A stretch of 64,000 nucleotides of DNA from an uncultured Tenacibaculum sp. (GTDB lineage: Bacteria > Bacteroidota > Bacteroidia > Flavobacteriales > Flavobacteriaceae): NCBI GenBank assembly GCA_947501615.1, contig CANMWK010000003.1, positions 310,001-374,000 on the forward strand, in the 5' to 3' direction. This document shows positions 1 to 8,814 of this stretch, piece by piece. The position numbers and the translations under genes were made by a program. How positions within the stretch are numbered: the first letter of the stretch is position 1; every line of letters starts with the position of its first letter. Below the pieces are notes generated by a model. That model did not search any database. It was not told the DNA's origin and saw only the letters and a program-made list of their open reading frames with translations.

Positions 1-252
1 AGTATTGTAGAAAACTTCGTTTCTATAGGTAATATTTCCTTCTGTAAATTTATTCGTTTTAAAAAAGTTGTGATTATTTTTAGTCCTTTTAATATATCGT
101 TCTTTGTATACGTCTCCATAACTAAGTTTTGTATTTACATTACTTATGGTACTATCTAAGAAAGCATAAAGGTTTTCTTGTGTATTTAAATTTTGACTTG
201 CTATATTTTGAATATAGAATATCACAAAAAAGAAGATGGTTAACTTCTTCAT
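1..252 (-). CDS. secreted protein of unknown function, 3' end outside window
   Basis: An open frame runs from an ATG at 252 to the window edge (84 codons, no stop). The N-terminus (MKKLTIFFFVIFYIQNIASQ) is a clear Sec signal peptide with a likely cleavage before Gln-Asn, so the product is exported. The remaining visible part is polar and rich in Asn, Thr and Lys. I recognise no family. It reads away from pepD on the same strand, separated from it by about 220 bases that include the pepD terminator. Confidence 0.7.
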   Translation of the reverse strand, partial: MKKLTIFFFVIFYIQNIASQNLNTQENLYAFLDSTISNVNTKLSYGDVYKERYIKRTKNNHNFFKTNKFTEGNITYRNEVFYNT

Positions 253-388
253 TTTGCAGTTTGTAGTTTAGGTTGATTAATGCATATGCAATTTAAAAAT
301 TAACACAAACTAAAAAATTAAATATGGCTATTTTGCTATTTTGTTTTAACAAAATGAGAATTAACTATAAGAAATTAATGAAGAACAC

Positions 389-432
389 AAAAAAAAACTA
401 TTTAAAATATGTTTTTAACAAATTTTAAATAG
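389..432 (-). terminator. intrinsic terminator of pepD
   Basis: On the minus strand an 11-bp perfect stem (CTATTTAAAAT at 398-408 with ATTTTAAATAG at 422-432) is followed by nine T residues (389-397). It lies about 40 bases beyond the pepD stop codon. Confidence 0.75.
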
Positions 433-472
433 CTTTAATGTTGTTTAGGTAAACCTAAGGGTATATCTTTTT

Positions 473-1936
473 TTAATTCTTACTAGGAATATTTTTTAAA
501 ATTTCTAATAAAAATTTCCAAAACTTTTGCATTGAAGATATCTGCGCGCGTTCATCAGGTGAATGTGCACCTCTAATGTTAGGTCCGAAAGAAATCATAT
601 CCATTTTTGGATAATTCTGACCTAAAATTCCGCATTCTAATCCAGCATGGCAGGCAGCAACATGTGGCTCAGCATTATTTATTTCAACGTATAAATTCTT
701 TAATACTTTTAAAATATCAGAGTTTGTATTTGGTAACCAACCGGGGTATGTACCCGAAAATTCAACATCAAATCCTGCTAATTCAAAAACAGAACGTAAT
801 GAATTTGCTAAATCCCATTTATTAGTTTCAGAAGAAGAACGAGTTAAGCACCCAATTTTTATAGCACCATCTTTAACAATTACTCGTGCAACATTATTCG
901 ATGTCTCTACTAAATCTTCAATATATGGACTCATACGATACACTCCATTTAAAGCCCCGTAAATAGATTTAATTAATCCGATTTGAACACCTAAATCCAT
1001 TACAGTTTCAGGAGTAGCAATTTCTTTAAGTTCAATAGTTAAGTTTTCTTCTATAGTCGCAAACTCACCTTTTATTTCATTAATCAATTGATTCAATTCA
1101 AATAAGAAAGGTTCTTTAGAAACACTATCAATAACAACAGTCGCAAAACTTTCTCTAGGAATAGCGTTACGCAAACTTCCTCCATTAATTTCAGAAATAC
1201 GTAAGCCATAATTCGTGAATCCATCAAATAATAAGCGATTCATTATTTTATTAGCATTACCTAAACCTTTATGAATATCCATTCCAGAATGACCTCCATT
1301 TAAACCTGTAACCGAAAGTTCGAAAGCACTAGTGTTTTCAGGAGTATTTTCAAATTTGTAAGATCTAGTAGCGGTAATATCAACACCACCAGCACAACCA
1401 ATACCAATTTCATCATCTTCTTCAGTATCTAAATTTAAGAGAATATCACCAGTTAAAATACCGCCTTCAAGCCCCATTGCTCCAGTCATTCCAGTTTCTT
1501 CATCAATAGTAAATAACGCTTCGATGGCAGGATGAGGAATATCATTAGAAGATAAAACAGCCATAATAGAGGCAACTCCTAGTCCATTATCAGCTCCTAA
1601 AGTTGTACCTTCAGCTTTAACCCAATCTCCATCGATAAACATTTTAATTCCTTCAGTATCAAAATCAAAATTAGTATCTGCATTCTTTTGATGAACCATG
1701 TCTAAATGACTCTGCATTACTATGGTTTTTCTATCTTCCATACCAGTAGTAGCAGGCTTACGTATAATCACATTACCAACTTTATCTACAAAAGTTTCTA
1801 GGTTTAGTTTTTTCCCAAAATCAACCATAAATTGTATCACACGTTCTTCTTTTTTAGAAGGACGAGGAACCGCATTTAAATCTGCAAAGTGATTCCATAC
1901 AACTTTCGGTTCGATATTTCTTATTTCTGAGCTCAT
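473..1936 (-). CDS. pepD: aminoacyl-histidine dipeptidase (peptidase M20C, PepD type)
   Basis: Cytosolic metallodipeptidase cleaving Xaa-His dipeptides such as carnosine, 487 aa as called. Metal-site motifs of the M20 fold are visible: HLDMVHQ (His77), GADNGLG (Asp116) and DEETGMTG (Glu146/147), plus the C-terminal region AACHAGLECG typical of PepD. The frame continues upstream to a TTG at 1963, but the ATG at 1936 gives the usual N-terminus (MSSEIRNIEPK) and the TTG overlaps the promoter -7 box, so I start at 1936. Monocistronic, with its own promoter and terminator. No signal peptide. Confidence 0.93.
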   Translation of the reverse strand: MSSEIRNIEPKVVWNHFADLNAVPRPSKKEERVIQFMVDFGKKLNLETFVDKVGNVIIRKPATTGMEDRKTIVMQSHLDMVHQKNADTNFDFDTEGIKMFIDGDWVKAEGTTLGADNGLGVASIMAVLSSNDIPHPAIEALFTIDEETGMTGAMGLEGGILTGDILLNLDTEEDDEIGIGCAGGVDITATRSYKFENTPENTSAFELSVTGLNGGHSGMDIHKGLGNANKIMNRLLFDGFTNYGLRISEINGGSLRNAIPRESFATVVIDSVSKEPFLFELNQLINEIKGEFATIEENLTIELKEIATPETVMDLGVQIGLIKSIYGALNGVYRMSPYIEDLVETSNNVARVIVKDGAIKIGCLTRSSSETNKWDLANSLRSVFELAGFDVEFSGTYPGWLPNTNSDILKVLKNLYVEINNAEPHVAACHAGLECGILGQNYPKMDMISFGPNIRGAHSPDERAQISSMQKFWKFLLEILKNIPSKN

Positions 1937-1960
1937 TTCGTTTCGTTTTGTTTGATAATT

Positions 1961-1992
1961 CAAAGGTACATTTTAAGAGTAGAAGAAGCAAA
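1961..1992 (-). promoter_or_regulatory. pepD promoter (Bacteroidota type)
   Basis: On the minus strand TTTG (1989-1992) is followed after 20 bases by TACCTTTG (1961-1968), matching the Bacteroidota -33 TTTG / -7 TAnnTTTG consensus. It lies 24 bases upstream of the chosen ATG. Confidence 0.7.
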
Positions 1993-2054
1993 GAGAAAAT
2001 GTATCATGAAGATTTATTTTAGCATTGATAATTAATAAAACAATGAACAACTTT

Positions 2055-2082
2055 TTTTCTCAATTCTCTTTTCTCAATTCTC
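2055..2082. repeat. tandem repeat of a 14-bp unit
   Basis: TTTTCTCAATTCTC occurs twice back to back and a third partial copy (TTTTCT) follows. It lies just upstream of recR in the divergent pepD/recR gap. Confidence 0.8.
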
Positions 2083-2117
2083 TTTTCTTATGCTGTATAT
2101 TATTGTAATTTCGCACT

Positions 2118-2735
2118 ATGGATTTTTCATCTAAACTTCTTGAAAACGCTGTTAACGAAGTTAGCAGATTGCCGGGTATAGGTAAACGTACAGCATTACG
2201 TTTGGTGTTACATTTACTAAAACAACCTTCAGATCATACTAAATTTTTAACAGAAGCATTAGTTAAGTTAAGAAATGAAGTAAAAACCTGTAAAAAATGC
2301 CATAATATTTCTGATAGTATATTATGTGATATTTGTAGTAATCCGAATAGAAAAGAAGAAATAGTTTGTGTTGTAGAAGATATTAGAGATGTAATGGCAA
2401 TAGAAAATACAGGTCAATTTAGAGGTTTGTATCATGTTTTAGGAGGTAAAATTTCACCAATTGAAGGAATAGGGCCTCAAAATTTAAATATAGAGTCGTT
2501 AGTTGAAAAAGTAAAAAGTGGTGAAGTAAAAGAATTGATTTTTGCATTAAGTTCTACAATGGAAGGCGATACAACGAACTTTTACATTTACAAACAAATA
2601 GAAGAATTTAATGTTACTACTTCTACCATAGCTAGAGGAATAGCTGTAGGAGATGAGTTAGAATATGCAGATGAAGTAACACTTGGTAGAAGTATTCAGA
2701 ATAGAATTCCTTTTATCAATAGTCTTAAACAATAA
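2118..2735 (+). CDS. recR: recombination mediator protein RecR
   Basis: RecR acts with RecO (and RecF) to load RecA on gapped DNA. The 205-aa length is normal. In order: helix-hairpin-helix [12 protein letters not shown] (residues 17-28), a four-cysteine zinc finger (C58, C61, C70, C73), then a TOPRIM domain starting at VVEDIRDV and the conserved TxEGxxT-like [12 protein letters not shown] weak -7-like TAATTTCG at 2106-2113 sits just before the ATG. Transcribed away from pepD. Confidence 0.95.
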   Translation: MDFSSKLLENAVNEVSRLPGIGKRTALRLVLHLLKQPSDHTKFLTEALVKLRNEVKTCKKCHNISDSILCDICSNPNRKEEIVCVVEDIRDVMAIENTGQFRGLYHVLGGKISPIEGIGPQNLNIESLVEKVKSGEVKELIFALSSTMEGDTTNFYIYKQIEEFNVTTSTIARGIAVGDELEYADEVTLGRSIQNRIPFINSLKQ

Positions 2736-2880
2736 AAATTGTTCATAGTTTGCATAAGTATTAACTACTATGCTACATAGTATCAATCTTAAAATAGAAA
2801 TAAAGTATACTTAGAACTTTTCCTGAATTGAATATCAATAATTAAATTTAGATCGTTGTTACCACACATAAAAACTAAAA

Positions 2881-3690
2881 ATGAATTCTTCTTTATTAAC
2901 CAACATTGAATCCAAATTAAAACGAGCCAACGACCATATTCAAAGACTATCGGTTGATATTCCAAAATGGAGTAATGAAAATCCTGCCAAATGTGATTGT
3001 GTGCTTAATGAAGGAAGATTAGGATTTAAGCTAATTCTAGATGAATTTGAAAAACCTGAATCTTTAAATGATTGGAGTTTATCAGTTGGAGAATGTGTTC
3101 ATAATTTGAGGAGCCTACTTGACAACCTAACTTTCGCCTTAGCTAGGCTTAAACAAGATCCTCCTGCTAATCCAAGAAGTATAAAATTCCCAATATATCA
3201 AGAAGAAGCTCAATTTCGAAATGGTAGTTCATCTACTATAAGACAATTGACTACTGATGTTGCTGAATTAATTGAAAAAACACAGCCTTTTCAAAGGAAC
3301 AATCCGAATGTGGAAGGAACTCCAGCAGATGACCCTTTAGTAATACTTAATTGGCTAAGTAATATTGACAAACATCAAATTCCAATCGTAATTCACTTAT
3401 TCCCGAATTCTATTGCAAATTCAGCAAGAGTTGAATACTACTCAGAAGAAGAAGCTTCATTAAATGTTCCGCCAAATGTCTCAGTTTGGGTTGACAATTT
3501 TACACCGGGAACTACTCTTATGGAATATAAATCAAAACATCCAATCAAAAAAGTTTCTGGAAGTTTTAATTATATTGTGACTGTAAGTATTGATGTGAAA
3601 GGAACTTTACTACCTGTAATGAAGCTAATGCCATATTTAATTGGATACACCAACTTAGTTTTAGATCAATTTAGAAATTTTTTCGTGTAA
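2881..3690 (+). CDS. hypothetical protein, cassette-like orphan
   Basis: 269 aa, no signal peptide and no membrane segment, so probably cytosolic. A recognisable stretch is VGECVHNLRSLLDNLTFALAR near residue 80, a pattern I have seen in many uncharacterised bacterial proteins, but I cannot name a domain. The gene is bracketed by an exact 12-bp inverted repeat: TGTTACCACACA at 2857-2868 and TGTGTGGTAACA at 3700-3711. This bracketing, and the equally orphan genes that follow, suggest a mobile gene cassette rather than a core gene. Function unknown. Confidence 0.7.
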   Translation: MNSSLLTNIESKLKRANDHIQRLSVDIPKWSNENPAKCDCVLNEGRLGFKLILDEFEKPESLNDWSLSVGECVHNLRSLLDNLTFALARLKQDPPANPRSIKFPIYQEEAQFRNGSSSTIRQLTTDVAELIEKTQPFQRNNPNVEGTPADDPLVILNWLSNIDKHQIPIVIHLFPNSIANSARVEYYSEEEASLNVPPNVSVWVDNFTPGTTLMEYKSKHPIKKVSGSFNYIVTVSIDVKGTLLPVMKLMPYLIGYTNLVLDQFRNFFV

Positions 3691-3879
3691 GATATAACGT
3701 GTGTGGTAACATTATATATGAAATCAGAGCAATTTAGTGCAAGATCAAAAGGTCATTTTCTTTTTTTTAAGACGCTAAATTTTTATAAGTTTAATAAGAA
3801 ATAAAAATGCGCAAATAAATCAGTTGGTTTAGGTGTGTTTGCCTTGCCCCGATTCATATATTTAGCGTTGTAAAATATT
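3691..3879. other. cassette spacer with imperfect palindrome
   Basis: The 189-base gap between two orphan genes contains complementary arms near its ends: ATATATGAAATC at 3714-3725 and GATTCATATAT at 3851-3861. The left end carries TGTGTGGTAACA and the right end GCGTTGTA. This resembles an attC-like or recombination-site spacer. No promoter stands out. Confidence 0.4.
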
Positions 3880-4329
3880 ATGAAAAAGAAAAGTTACTAT
3901 ATATTTATTTTTACTCTAATTTTTAGCTCTTGTAAAGTTGATTATAAAATTGATCGTTTTAAATTAGAATTCACTGATTGGCATGGAAGCGACGGGTTTA
4001 TGTTAAAATATATTATAACTCAAGACAGCCTGAAAATTCATTATGATTGTGATTTTGAAAATTGTAAAGACACTGTAATTTACAAAAGAATGTTGAATGA
4101 AAAAAAGGTTTATGATTTCTACAACAAACTAAAAAATTTCAAAACTGATACCTTGAAAAAATTCTATATTGGAGAATTTCCTCATAGTAGAGAAGTTTTA
4201 GAAATTAGAGGAGATAGTTTAAATCAAGTACGAATAATACTTATGGATTATTATCATTCTGAAATTGAAAAAATCACTTTGGAAATAGATAAAATTGTAA
4301 ACAATAAAAAATATAGTATTCATAATTAA
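3880..4329 (+). CDS. small lipoprotein of unknown function
   Basis: 149 aa. The N-terminus has a short hydrophobic stretch ending in a lipobox (IFSSC, Cys18), so it is probably a membrane-anchored lipoprotein. The mature part is charged, with the pattern FKLEFTDWHGSDGF followed by alternating beta-like stretches; no family recognised. It starts right after GCGTTGTAAAATATT and is followed by TACGTACAACAAAGG, so TACAAC occurs in inverted orientation on both sides (3867-3872 and 4339-4344). Second member of the three-gene cassette-like run. Confidence 0.65.
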   Translation: MKKKSYYIFIFTLIFSSCKVDYKIDRFKLEFTDWHGSDGFMLKYIITQDSLKIHYDCDFENCKDTVIYKRMLNEKKVYDFYNKLKNFKTDTLKKFYIGEFPHSREVLEIRGDSLNQVRIILMDYYHSEIEKITLEIDKIVNNKKYSIHN

Positions 4330-4471
4330 ATACTACGTACAACAAAGGTGTATAGTTAATTGTTTGCGGATTTATACTTCGGACAAATCTCGAAAAACCA
4401 AAAGTTCATCACTTTTAATTAACTTTATAACCAAAAAGCACAAATAACAATACACAAAACATTACCTAACA
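4330..4471. other. cassette spacer with imperfect palindrome
   Basis: The gap has long complementary ends: GTGTATAGTTAATTGTTTGC at 4348-4367 pairs, with one mismatch and two single-base gaps, to GCACAAATAACAATACAC at 4438-4455. Smaller stems lie inside (GCGGATTT with AAATCTCG). I recall spacers with the same internal wording beside orphan genes in other flavobacterial genomes; that is memory and was not searched. Confidence 0.45.
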
Positions 4472-4954
4472 TTGAAAATGAAAATACATCTATTTTGTTT
4501 ATTAATACCTATTATAACAAGCTCACAAAGTTTGAGGAAAATTGATTTAATTGGAAATTGGAAGGTTAAAAAATATATTATGAAAAAGGAATTCCCTAAG
4601 GATACCTTGATAAATTATGGTGGTGGAATGCACCAAAAATATGGGAAAACAACTGAACCTAAATCATTTGATATTAAAATAACTAAAAATACGATAAAAG
4701 AAGGGGTATTAGAATCTAACTTTTGGGAGATTTCTGATTACGAAATCATTGCACGTAGTCCAGTGCCGAAAAGTAAACTTAAGTATTATCAAAAATATAC
4801 TTTTGATGTAATTGAAAAACTGAAAAATGGAGAATACTATTTTACCAACAACTATTATACTTGGAAAGTTATATCAATAAATAAAAATGAATTAATTATC
4901 GATAATGGTGAATACTATAACACATCATATGAACGAAAGAAAAAAGTTAGGTAA
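4472..4954 (+). CDS. secreted protein, lipocalin-like start, unknown function
   Basis: 160 aa with signal peptide MKMKIHLFCLLIPIITSSQS, therefore exported. The mature protein begins with IDLIGNWKVKKY, the GxW pattern seen in Bacteroidota lipocalin-like domains, and ends in a basic tail (YERKKKVR). It is flanked by an exact 9-bp inverted repeat: TTACCTAAC at 4462-4470 and GTTAGGTAA at 4946-4954, the latter overlapping the stop codon. Third member of the cassette-like run. The lipocalin-like reading is an inference from the N-terminal motif and size only. Confidence 0.6.
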   Translation: MKMKIHLFCLLIPIITSSQSLRKIDLIGNWKVKKYIMKKEFPKDTLINYGGGMHQKYGKTTEPKSFDIKITKNTIKEGVLESNFWEISDYEIIARSPVPKSKLKYYQKYTFDVIEKLKNGEYYFTNNYYTWKVISINKNELIIDNGEYYNTSYERKKKVR

Positions 4955-4981
4955 CATTGTATAAACGTTCACAGTAGTTTA

Positions 4982-5608
4982 TCATTCATACTTATTTCCA
5001 ACATGATCTAAATTCTCTAACATTTTCGCTGTTAAATCATCAATAAAAACTTTGTTTTTATAAAGGTTATTTTGACCTTTAAATTCATTTACACTAGTTT
5101 TATTTGCAGTGTTGAAAATAGTTTTTGTTACTATGTATCTCCCTGTAATTAAATTATACGATTTGTTACTATATTCAGTAGGAGAAGATTTGTATGTCGT
5201 ATCATAACCGATAACTTGTACTTTTTGTCTTTTGGAGTTATATCTAATTCTTATAAATCTACCAAATGCAGCTGTTCCATCTTCAAAATAACCAAATTGA
5301 ATTGTATTTTTATTAGCTTTTAATTGAATAGGATAAATTGAAAAATCGCTGTTATTTAAGTTAACTTCGAATTGCTTATTCAACTTAGTGAGATAAATTA
5401 AAAAACGATAATTTGAAAATTCAACTTCACTTTTTACTAATACAGCAATATCGTTTATTGAATCATGATCAAAATCCATTACTATTTTTTCTATTTTCTT
5501 TCCATTCGCGGGGCTTTCGGTTAGTTCAGAAAAATTTTTGGGGATCTTAATTTGTGAATACAATGACATACAAAACAACAATATAGATGTAAAGAGTATT
5601 TTTATCAT
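4982..5608 (-). CDS. secreted protein of unknown function with an EF-hand-like Asp motif
   Basis: 208 aa. Signal peptide (MIKILFTSILLFCMSLYSQ) is clear. Just after it comes MDFDHDSINDIAVLV, a DxDxDxxxD arrangement like the calcium-binding loops of FG-GAP/VCBS or dockerin-type repeats. The rest is beta-rich with no known domain that I can name. It is the distal gene of a row of minus-strand secreted orphans and converges on the cassette-like run. No terminator is visible between the two. Confidence 0.6.
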   Translation of the reverse strand: MIKILFTSILLFCMSLYSQIKIPKNFSELTESPANGKKIEKIVMDFDHDSINDIAVLVKSEVEFSNYRFLIYLTKLNKQFEVNLNNSDFSIYPIQLKANKNTIQFGYFEDGTAAFGRFIRIRYNSKRQKVQVIGYDTTYKSSPTEYSNKSYNLITGRYIVTKTIFNTANKTSVNEFKGQNNLYKNKVFIDDLTAKMLENLDHVGNKYE

Positions 5609-5648
5609 TTATATTGCTGTTTTAATCAATTACTCTGAAATATTACGA

Positions 5649-6005
5649 CTATCTTTTATATACAGTATTACCATCTACAACTCTTAAGGTGTTGCCTTCA
5701 TCAGAAAATTCAATTTCAGATTCTATATTATTGAAGTTATATGTGTTATTACCCTTGTTTTCCCAGGTGTTATCTCCAGTAATGGAAATACAATTACCAC
5801 CTAAGTCTTGAAAAGTTTCAGATGATGTCGTGTTATTTGATTTAAAGATTATAGTTGATTGTTTTTCACAATCAGTAACTTCAGTACCATCTACAGAAAA
5901 TAAATTCCATGTACCAATAATAGGATCATTATTATCTTCATTAGAGTCACTTGAGCATGAGCTAAAAGCAGCTAAAATTAGTAAAGCGTAGATGATTTTT
6001 TTCAT
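5649..6005 (-). CDS. lipocalin-like lipoprotein (paralogue of next gene)
   Basis: 118 aa. Lipobox at FSSCSS (Cys17). The mature part has NDPIIGTWNLFSVDG, a cysteine pair (DCEK ... GGNC) and the closing pattern FSDEGNTLRVVDGNTVYKR, typical of the short Bacteroidota lipocalin-like lipoproteins. The gene at 6022-6531 shares IGTWNLF, the two cysteines, NKGN-TY and the final FSDEG/DDG...YxR, so the two are tandem duplicates 16 bases apart. Ligand unknown. Confidence 0.75.
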   Translation of the reverse strand: MKKIIYALLILAAFSSCSSDSNEDNNDPIIGTWNLFSVDGTEVTDCEKQSTIIFKSNNTTSSETFQDLGGNCISITGDNTWENKGNNTYNFNNIESEIEFSDEGNTLRVVDGNTVYKR

Positions 6006-6021
6006 TTTTAAAGGGTGTTAA

Positions 6022-6531
6022 TTATTGTCTATTATATGTTTTTCCAATTAAAATCATAGATTTTCCATCATCAGAAAATTGAAAAGGAACATTTGGTCCA
6101 GAAGTAAATCCGTCTCTTCTTAATTCATACGTATCATTGCCTTTGTTAGTCCATTCACCTGTAACATTTACAATTTCCTCACAATTACCATTAGTGTCAT
6201 TAAATTCTATTTGAGCATATGATTTATCTTCATTAAAAATAAATGTAGTCTTTTTTAAACAGTCATTTACTTCAACTTCATCAGTACCAAGAAATAAATT
6301 CCATGTACCTATAATTGGATCTTTAGCTTCACCATCTCCGCCTCCTGAATTATCTCCTCCAGATCCAGAGTTTCCACCTGAGTCACCACCGCCAGCATTA
6401 GCGTCTCCGTCTCCGTCTCCATCTCCAGGAAGAACTACTTCACCAGTATCAGGATCTACAATATCACCATCACTAGATGAACAAGAAAAAAGGCATAGTA
6501 GGGCAAACGAAAGAATAATAATTTTTTTCAT
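6022..6531 (-). CDS. lipocalin-like lipoprotein with Gly/Asp-rich linker
   Basis: 169 aa. Lipobox LFSCSSS (Cys17), then a low-complexity spacer of about 45 residues built from GD and GG(D/N)SGG repeats, then the same lipocalin-like domain as its downstream neighbour (DPIIGTWNLF ... NDCLKK ... GNCEEIVN ... FSDDGKSMILIGKTYNRQ). The spacer probably holds the domain away from the membrane. The two paralogues differ mainly in this linker. The repeated GGAGACGG-type codons make this the locally most GC-rich DNA here. Confidence 0.78.
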   Translation of the reverse strand: MKKIIILSFALLCLFSCSSSDGDIVDPDTGEVVLPGDGDGDGDANAGGGDSGGNSGSGGDNSGGGDGEAKDPIIGTWNLFLGTDEVEVNDCLKKTTFIFNEDKSYAQIEFNDTNGNCEEIVNVTGEWTNKGNDTYELRRDGFTSGPNVPFQFSDDGKSMILIGKTYNRQ

Positions 6532-6566
6532 AATATGGGGATTTATAATATTTTTTTCGAATATAC

Positions 6567-7172
6567 TTAATTTTTATCAAAATCTTTTTCAGAATCACTA
6601 TTGTTTTTTATGAGCTCTTTTTCATAGGTATCCCAACTTTTTTTATTCCTAACTTTTTTATATAAACGAATACTTAACATTAAAAGAACAGAAACTAACA
6701 TAATTCCTACAACACCCCAAACCCAATTGATAGCATTTTTAAGAACAACTAAAAATACAACTGCAAAGAGAATAATAGTAGCTAACTCATTCCATATTCT
6801 AAGTTTTAATGAACTGTATTTAACGATGTCTTTTTGTAATTGTTTAAAAATAACATGGCAGGCTCCGTGGTAAAAATATAAAGCTAAAACAAATGAAAGT
6901 TTAACATGCATCCATGATGCATATAAAAAACCAGGTCTTAAATATAACATCCAAAAAGCGAAAATACTCGCTAAAATTGCTGAAGGCCAACCAATAATAT
7001 ACCATAGTCTTTTTGCCATTAGTTTATACTGATCTTGAAGAATTTTTTTTGCAGGTTCTTCTTTTTTTTCTGCTTCTGTATGATATATAAACAAACGAAC
7101 AATATAAAATAATGCAGCAAACCAAGTGACTACAAAAATAATGTGTAACGATTTTACATAATCAAAACTCAT
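6567..7172 (-). CDS. hemJ: protoporphyrinogen IX oxidase HemJ-type membrane protein
   Basis: HemJ oxidises protoporphyrinogen IX to protoporphyrin IX in the inner membrane in bacteria lacking HemG/HemY. 201 aa, with an N-terminal helix carrying the conserved His (KSLHII, His10), further membrane helices, and SWMHVKLSF (His89, Lys91) as in the UPF0093/HemJ family. A basic tail follows the last helix. It starts 3 bases after the hemH stop, so the two last enzymes of protoheme synthesis are translationally adjacent. No hemG or hemY was seen in the window, which fits HemJ doing this step. Confidence 0.88.
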   Translation of the reverse strand: MSFDYVKSLHIIFVVTWFAALFYIVRLFIYHTEAEKKEEPAKKILQDQYKLMAKRLWYIIGWPSAILASIFAFWMLYLRPGFLYASWMHVKLSFVLALYFYHGACHVIFKQLQKDIVKYSSLKLRIWNELATIILFAVVFLVVLKNAINWVWGVVGIMLVSVLLMLSIRLYKKVRNKKSWDTYEKELIKNNSDSEKDFDKN

Positions 7173-7175
7173 AAT

Positions 7176-8195
7176 CTAATTTTTTTCAAATTCATGAATC
7201 CATTTTGCTAATGCATCTACCCATTCTTCATTGTCATTTAAACAAGGAACAGTGTAAAACTCTTCACCACCAGCTTCTTCAAATTCTTCTTTACCTTCCA
7301 TGGCAATTTCTTCCAAAGTTTCTAAGCAGTCAGATACAAAAGCAGGAGTTACAATTGCCATTTTTTTAATACCATCTTTTTCTGCTTTTTTAATAATTGT
7401 TCTATCAGTATAAGGCTGTAACCAAGGATCTACTCCTAAACGAGATTGGAAAGTAGTCGTTACATTGTTTTCATCTAAACCTAATTCAGCAATAACATTT
7501 TTTGTAGTTTGAAAACACTGATGACGATAGCAATAGTTATGTGCAGCAGATTGTGTATTACAACAGCTTCCATCAATTTTACAATGTGATTTAGTAATGT
7601 CTGATTTACGAATATGTCTTTCTGGAACCCCATGATAGGAGAACAAAATATGATCATAATCTTTATCAGATAAATACTCTTTTATACTATTAGACAATGC
7701 GCTGATGTACTCTTTCTTATTGTAAAAAGGAGGAAGGTCAGTCAATGTCATATTAGGAAAATGTTCTTTTCTTAATTCTTCAGCTAACACTAAAATAGTT
7801 TCAGTAGTTGCCATTGCAAATTGTGGATATAAAGGAACTAAAAATACATCTGTAACTCCTTTATCATGTAACTCTTGTAATCCTTGTTTTATAGAAGGAT
7901 TTCCATAACGCATTGCTAAAGCTATAGGAAGATCTGTTTTGGATTGTACTTTTTCTTGTAAACGTTCAGAAAGTACAATTAAAGGAGAACCTTCTTCCCA
8001 CCAAATCTTTTTATATGCAGCAGCAGATTTTTTAGGTCGCGTATTTAAAATGATTCCTTTAACCAAGAACGAACGAAACCAATACGGAAAATCAATCACA
8101 CGTTCATCCATTAAAAACTCTCCTAAATATCGTTTTACATCTTTTGGATCTGTACTATCTGGAGATCCTAAGTTTACTAATAATACTCCTTTCAT
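7176..8195 (-). CDS. hemH: ferrochelatase
   Basis: Inserts Fe2+ into protoporphyrin IX, the last step of protoheme synthesis. 339 aa, normal length. N-terminal MKGVLLVNLGSPDS and the catalytic-site FSYHGVPERH (His188) are diagnostic. A cysteine cluster follows (SHCKIDGSCCNTQ ... YCYRHQC), as in many bacterial ferrochelatases. The C-terminal PAFVSDCLETLEEI holds the conserved acidic segment. The gene lies in the same minus-strand run as the araC-type regulator and directly precedes hemJ. Confidence 0.95.
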   Translation of the reverse strand: MKGVLLVNLGSPDSTDPKDVKRYLGEFLMDERVIDFPYWFRSFLVKGIILNTRPKKSAAAYKKIWWEEGSPLIVLSERLQEKVQSKTDLPIALAMRYGNPSIKQGLQELHDKGVTDVFLVPLYPQFAMATTETILVLAEELRKEHFPNMTLTDLPPFYNKKEYISALSNSIKEYLSDKDYDHILFSYHGVPERHIRKSDITKSHCKIDGSCCNTQSAAHNYCYRHQCFQTTKNVIAELGLDENNVTTTFQSRLGVDPWLQPYTDRTIIKKAEKDGIKKMAIVTPAFVSDCLETLEEIAMEGKEEFEEAGGEEFYTVPCLNDNEEWVDALAKWIHEFEKN

Positions 8196-8205
8196 TCTTT
8201 ATAAT

Positions 8206-8802
8206 TTATCTGAGACAAGCTCGATCGTTAAGACTAAACTTGTTTTTGCCAATTGTATTTTTATTTATTTTTTTGAGAGACAATTCTCTGCCCATTACCA
8301 AGTATTTTAAGGCTTTTCTATTGTAGTTTCTAAAACAATCAAAGTTTTTTGAATCGTTTTTATCAATTACAATATATTTGAAGTCATATTTTTCTTGAAT
8401 TCTGATATCTTTTTTAGATAATTCTGCTCGAAAAACATGGAGTTTCATGTTGTTGGTTTTCCAGTCATTTCTAACACTATTTTTAATAACATTACATTCT
8501 TCAAGAAAAGAAATAGATTTAGGTCTTTTTCTTTTTGTCCAAGCATGCTGATAATTGTATGTTTTTACAATACTATCATTTATGTAGAAATTGATAAGGT
8601 ATTCTGATTGTTTTTTTTCTATGTTTAAATCAAAAAAACCTTCTTCATTTAAAATTTTTTTTTCTTCAAAACCTTCAATACTAGCGAATACCTGAGGGAA
8701 ATGTTCCGTAAAGACTTGAGAAGTATATAGTTTTCCTCTAATACTATTCTGAGAATGTATTACAAAAGGCAACCATATTAAGATGTGTAAAAACTTCTTC
8801 AT
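8206..8802 (-). CDS. secreted protein of unknown function
   Basis: 198 aa with signal peptide (MKKFLHILIWLPFVIHSQ). After the signal comes SIRGKLYTSQVF, faintly like the start of a carboxypeptidase-regulatory-like beta sandwich, and a basic C-terminal half with many Lys/Arg. No named family. It is wedged between the RNA methyltransferase gene and hemH with gaps of 10-12 bases and so is probably co-transcribed with them. A role in heme synthesis is not implied by its sequence. Confidence 0.65.
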   Translation of the reverse strand: MKKFLHILIWLPFVIHSQNSIRGKLYTSQVFTEHFPQVFASIEGFEEKKILNEEGFFDLNIEKKQSEYLINFYINDSIVKTYNYQHAWTKRKRPKSISFLEECNVIKNSVRNDWKTNNMKLHVFRAELSKKDIRIQEKYDFKYIVIDKNDSKNFDCFRNYNRKALKYLVMGRELSLKKINKNTIGKNKFSLNDRACLR

Positions 8803-8814
8803 CTTTTTAATTTT

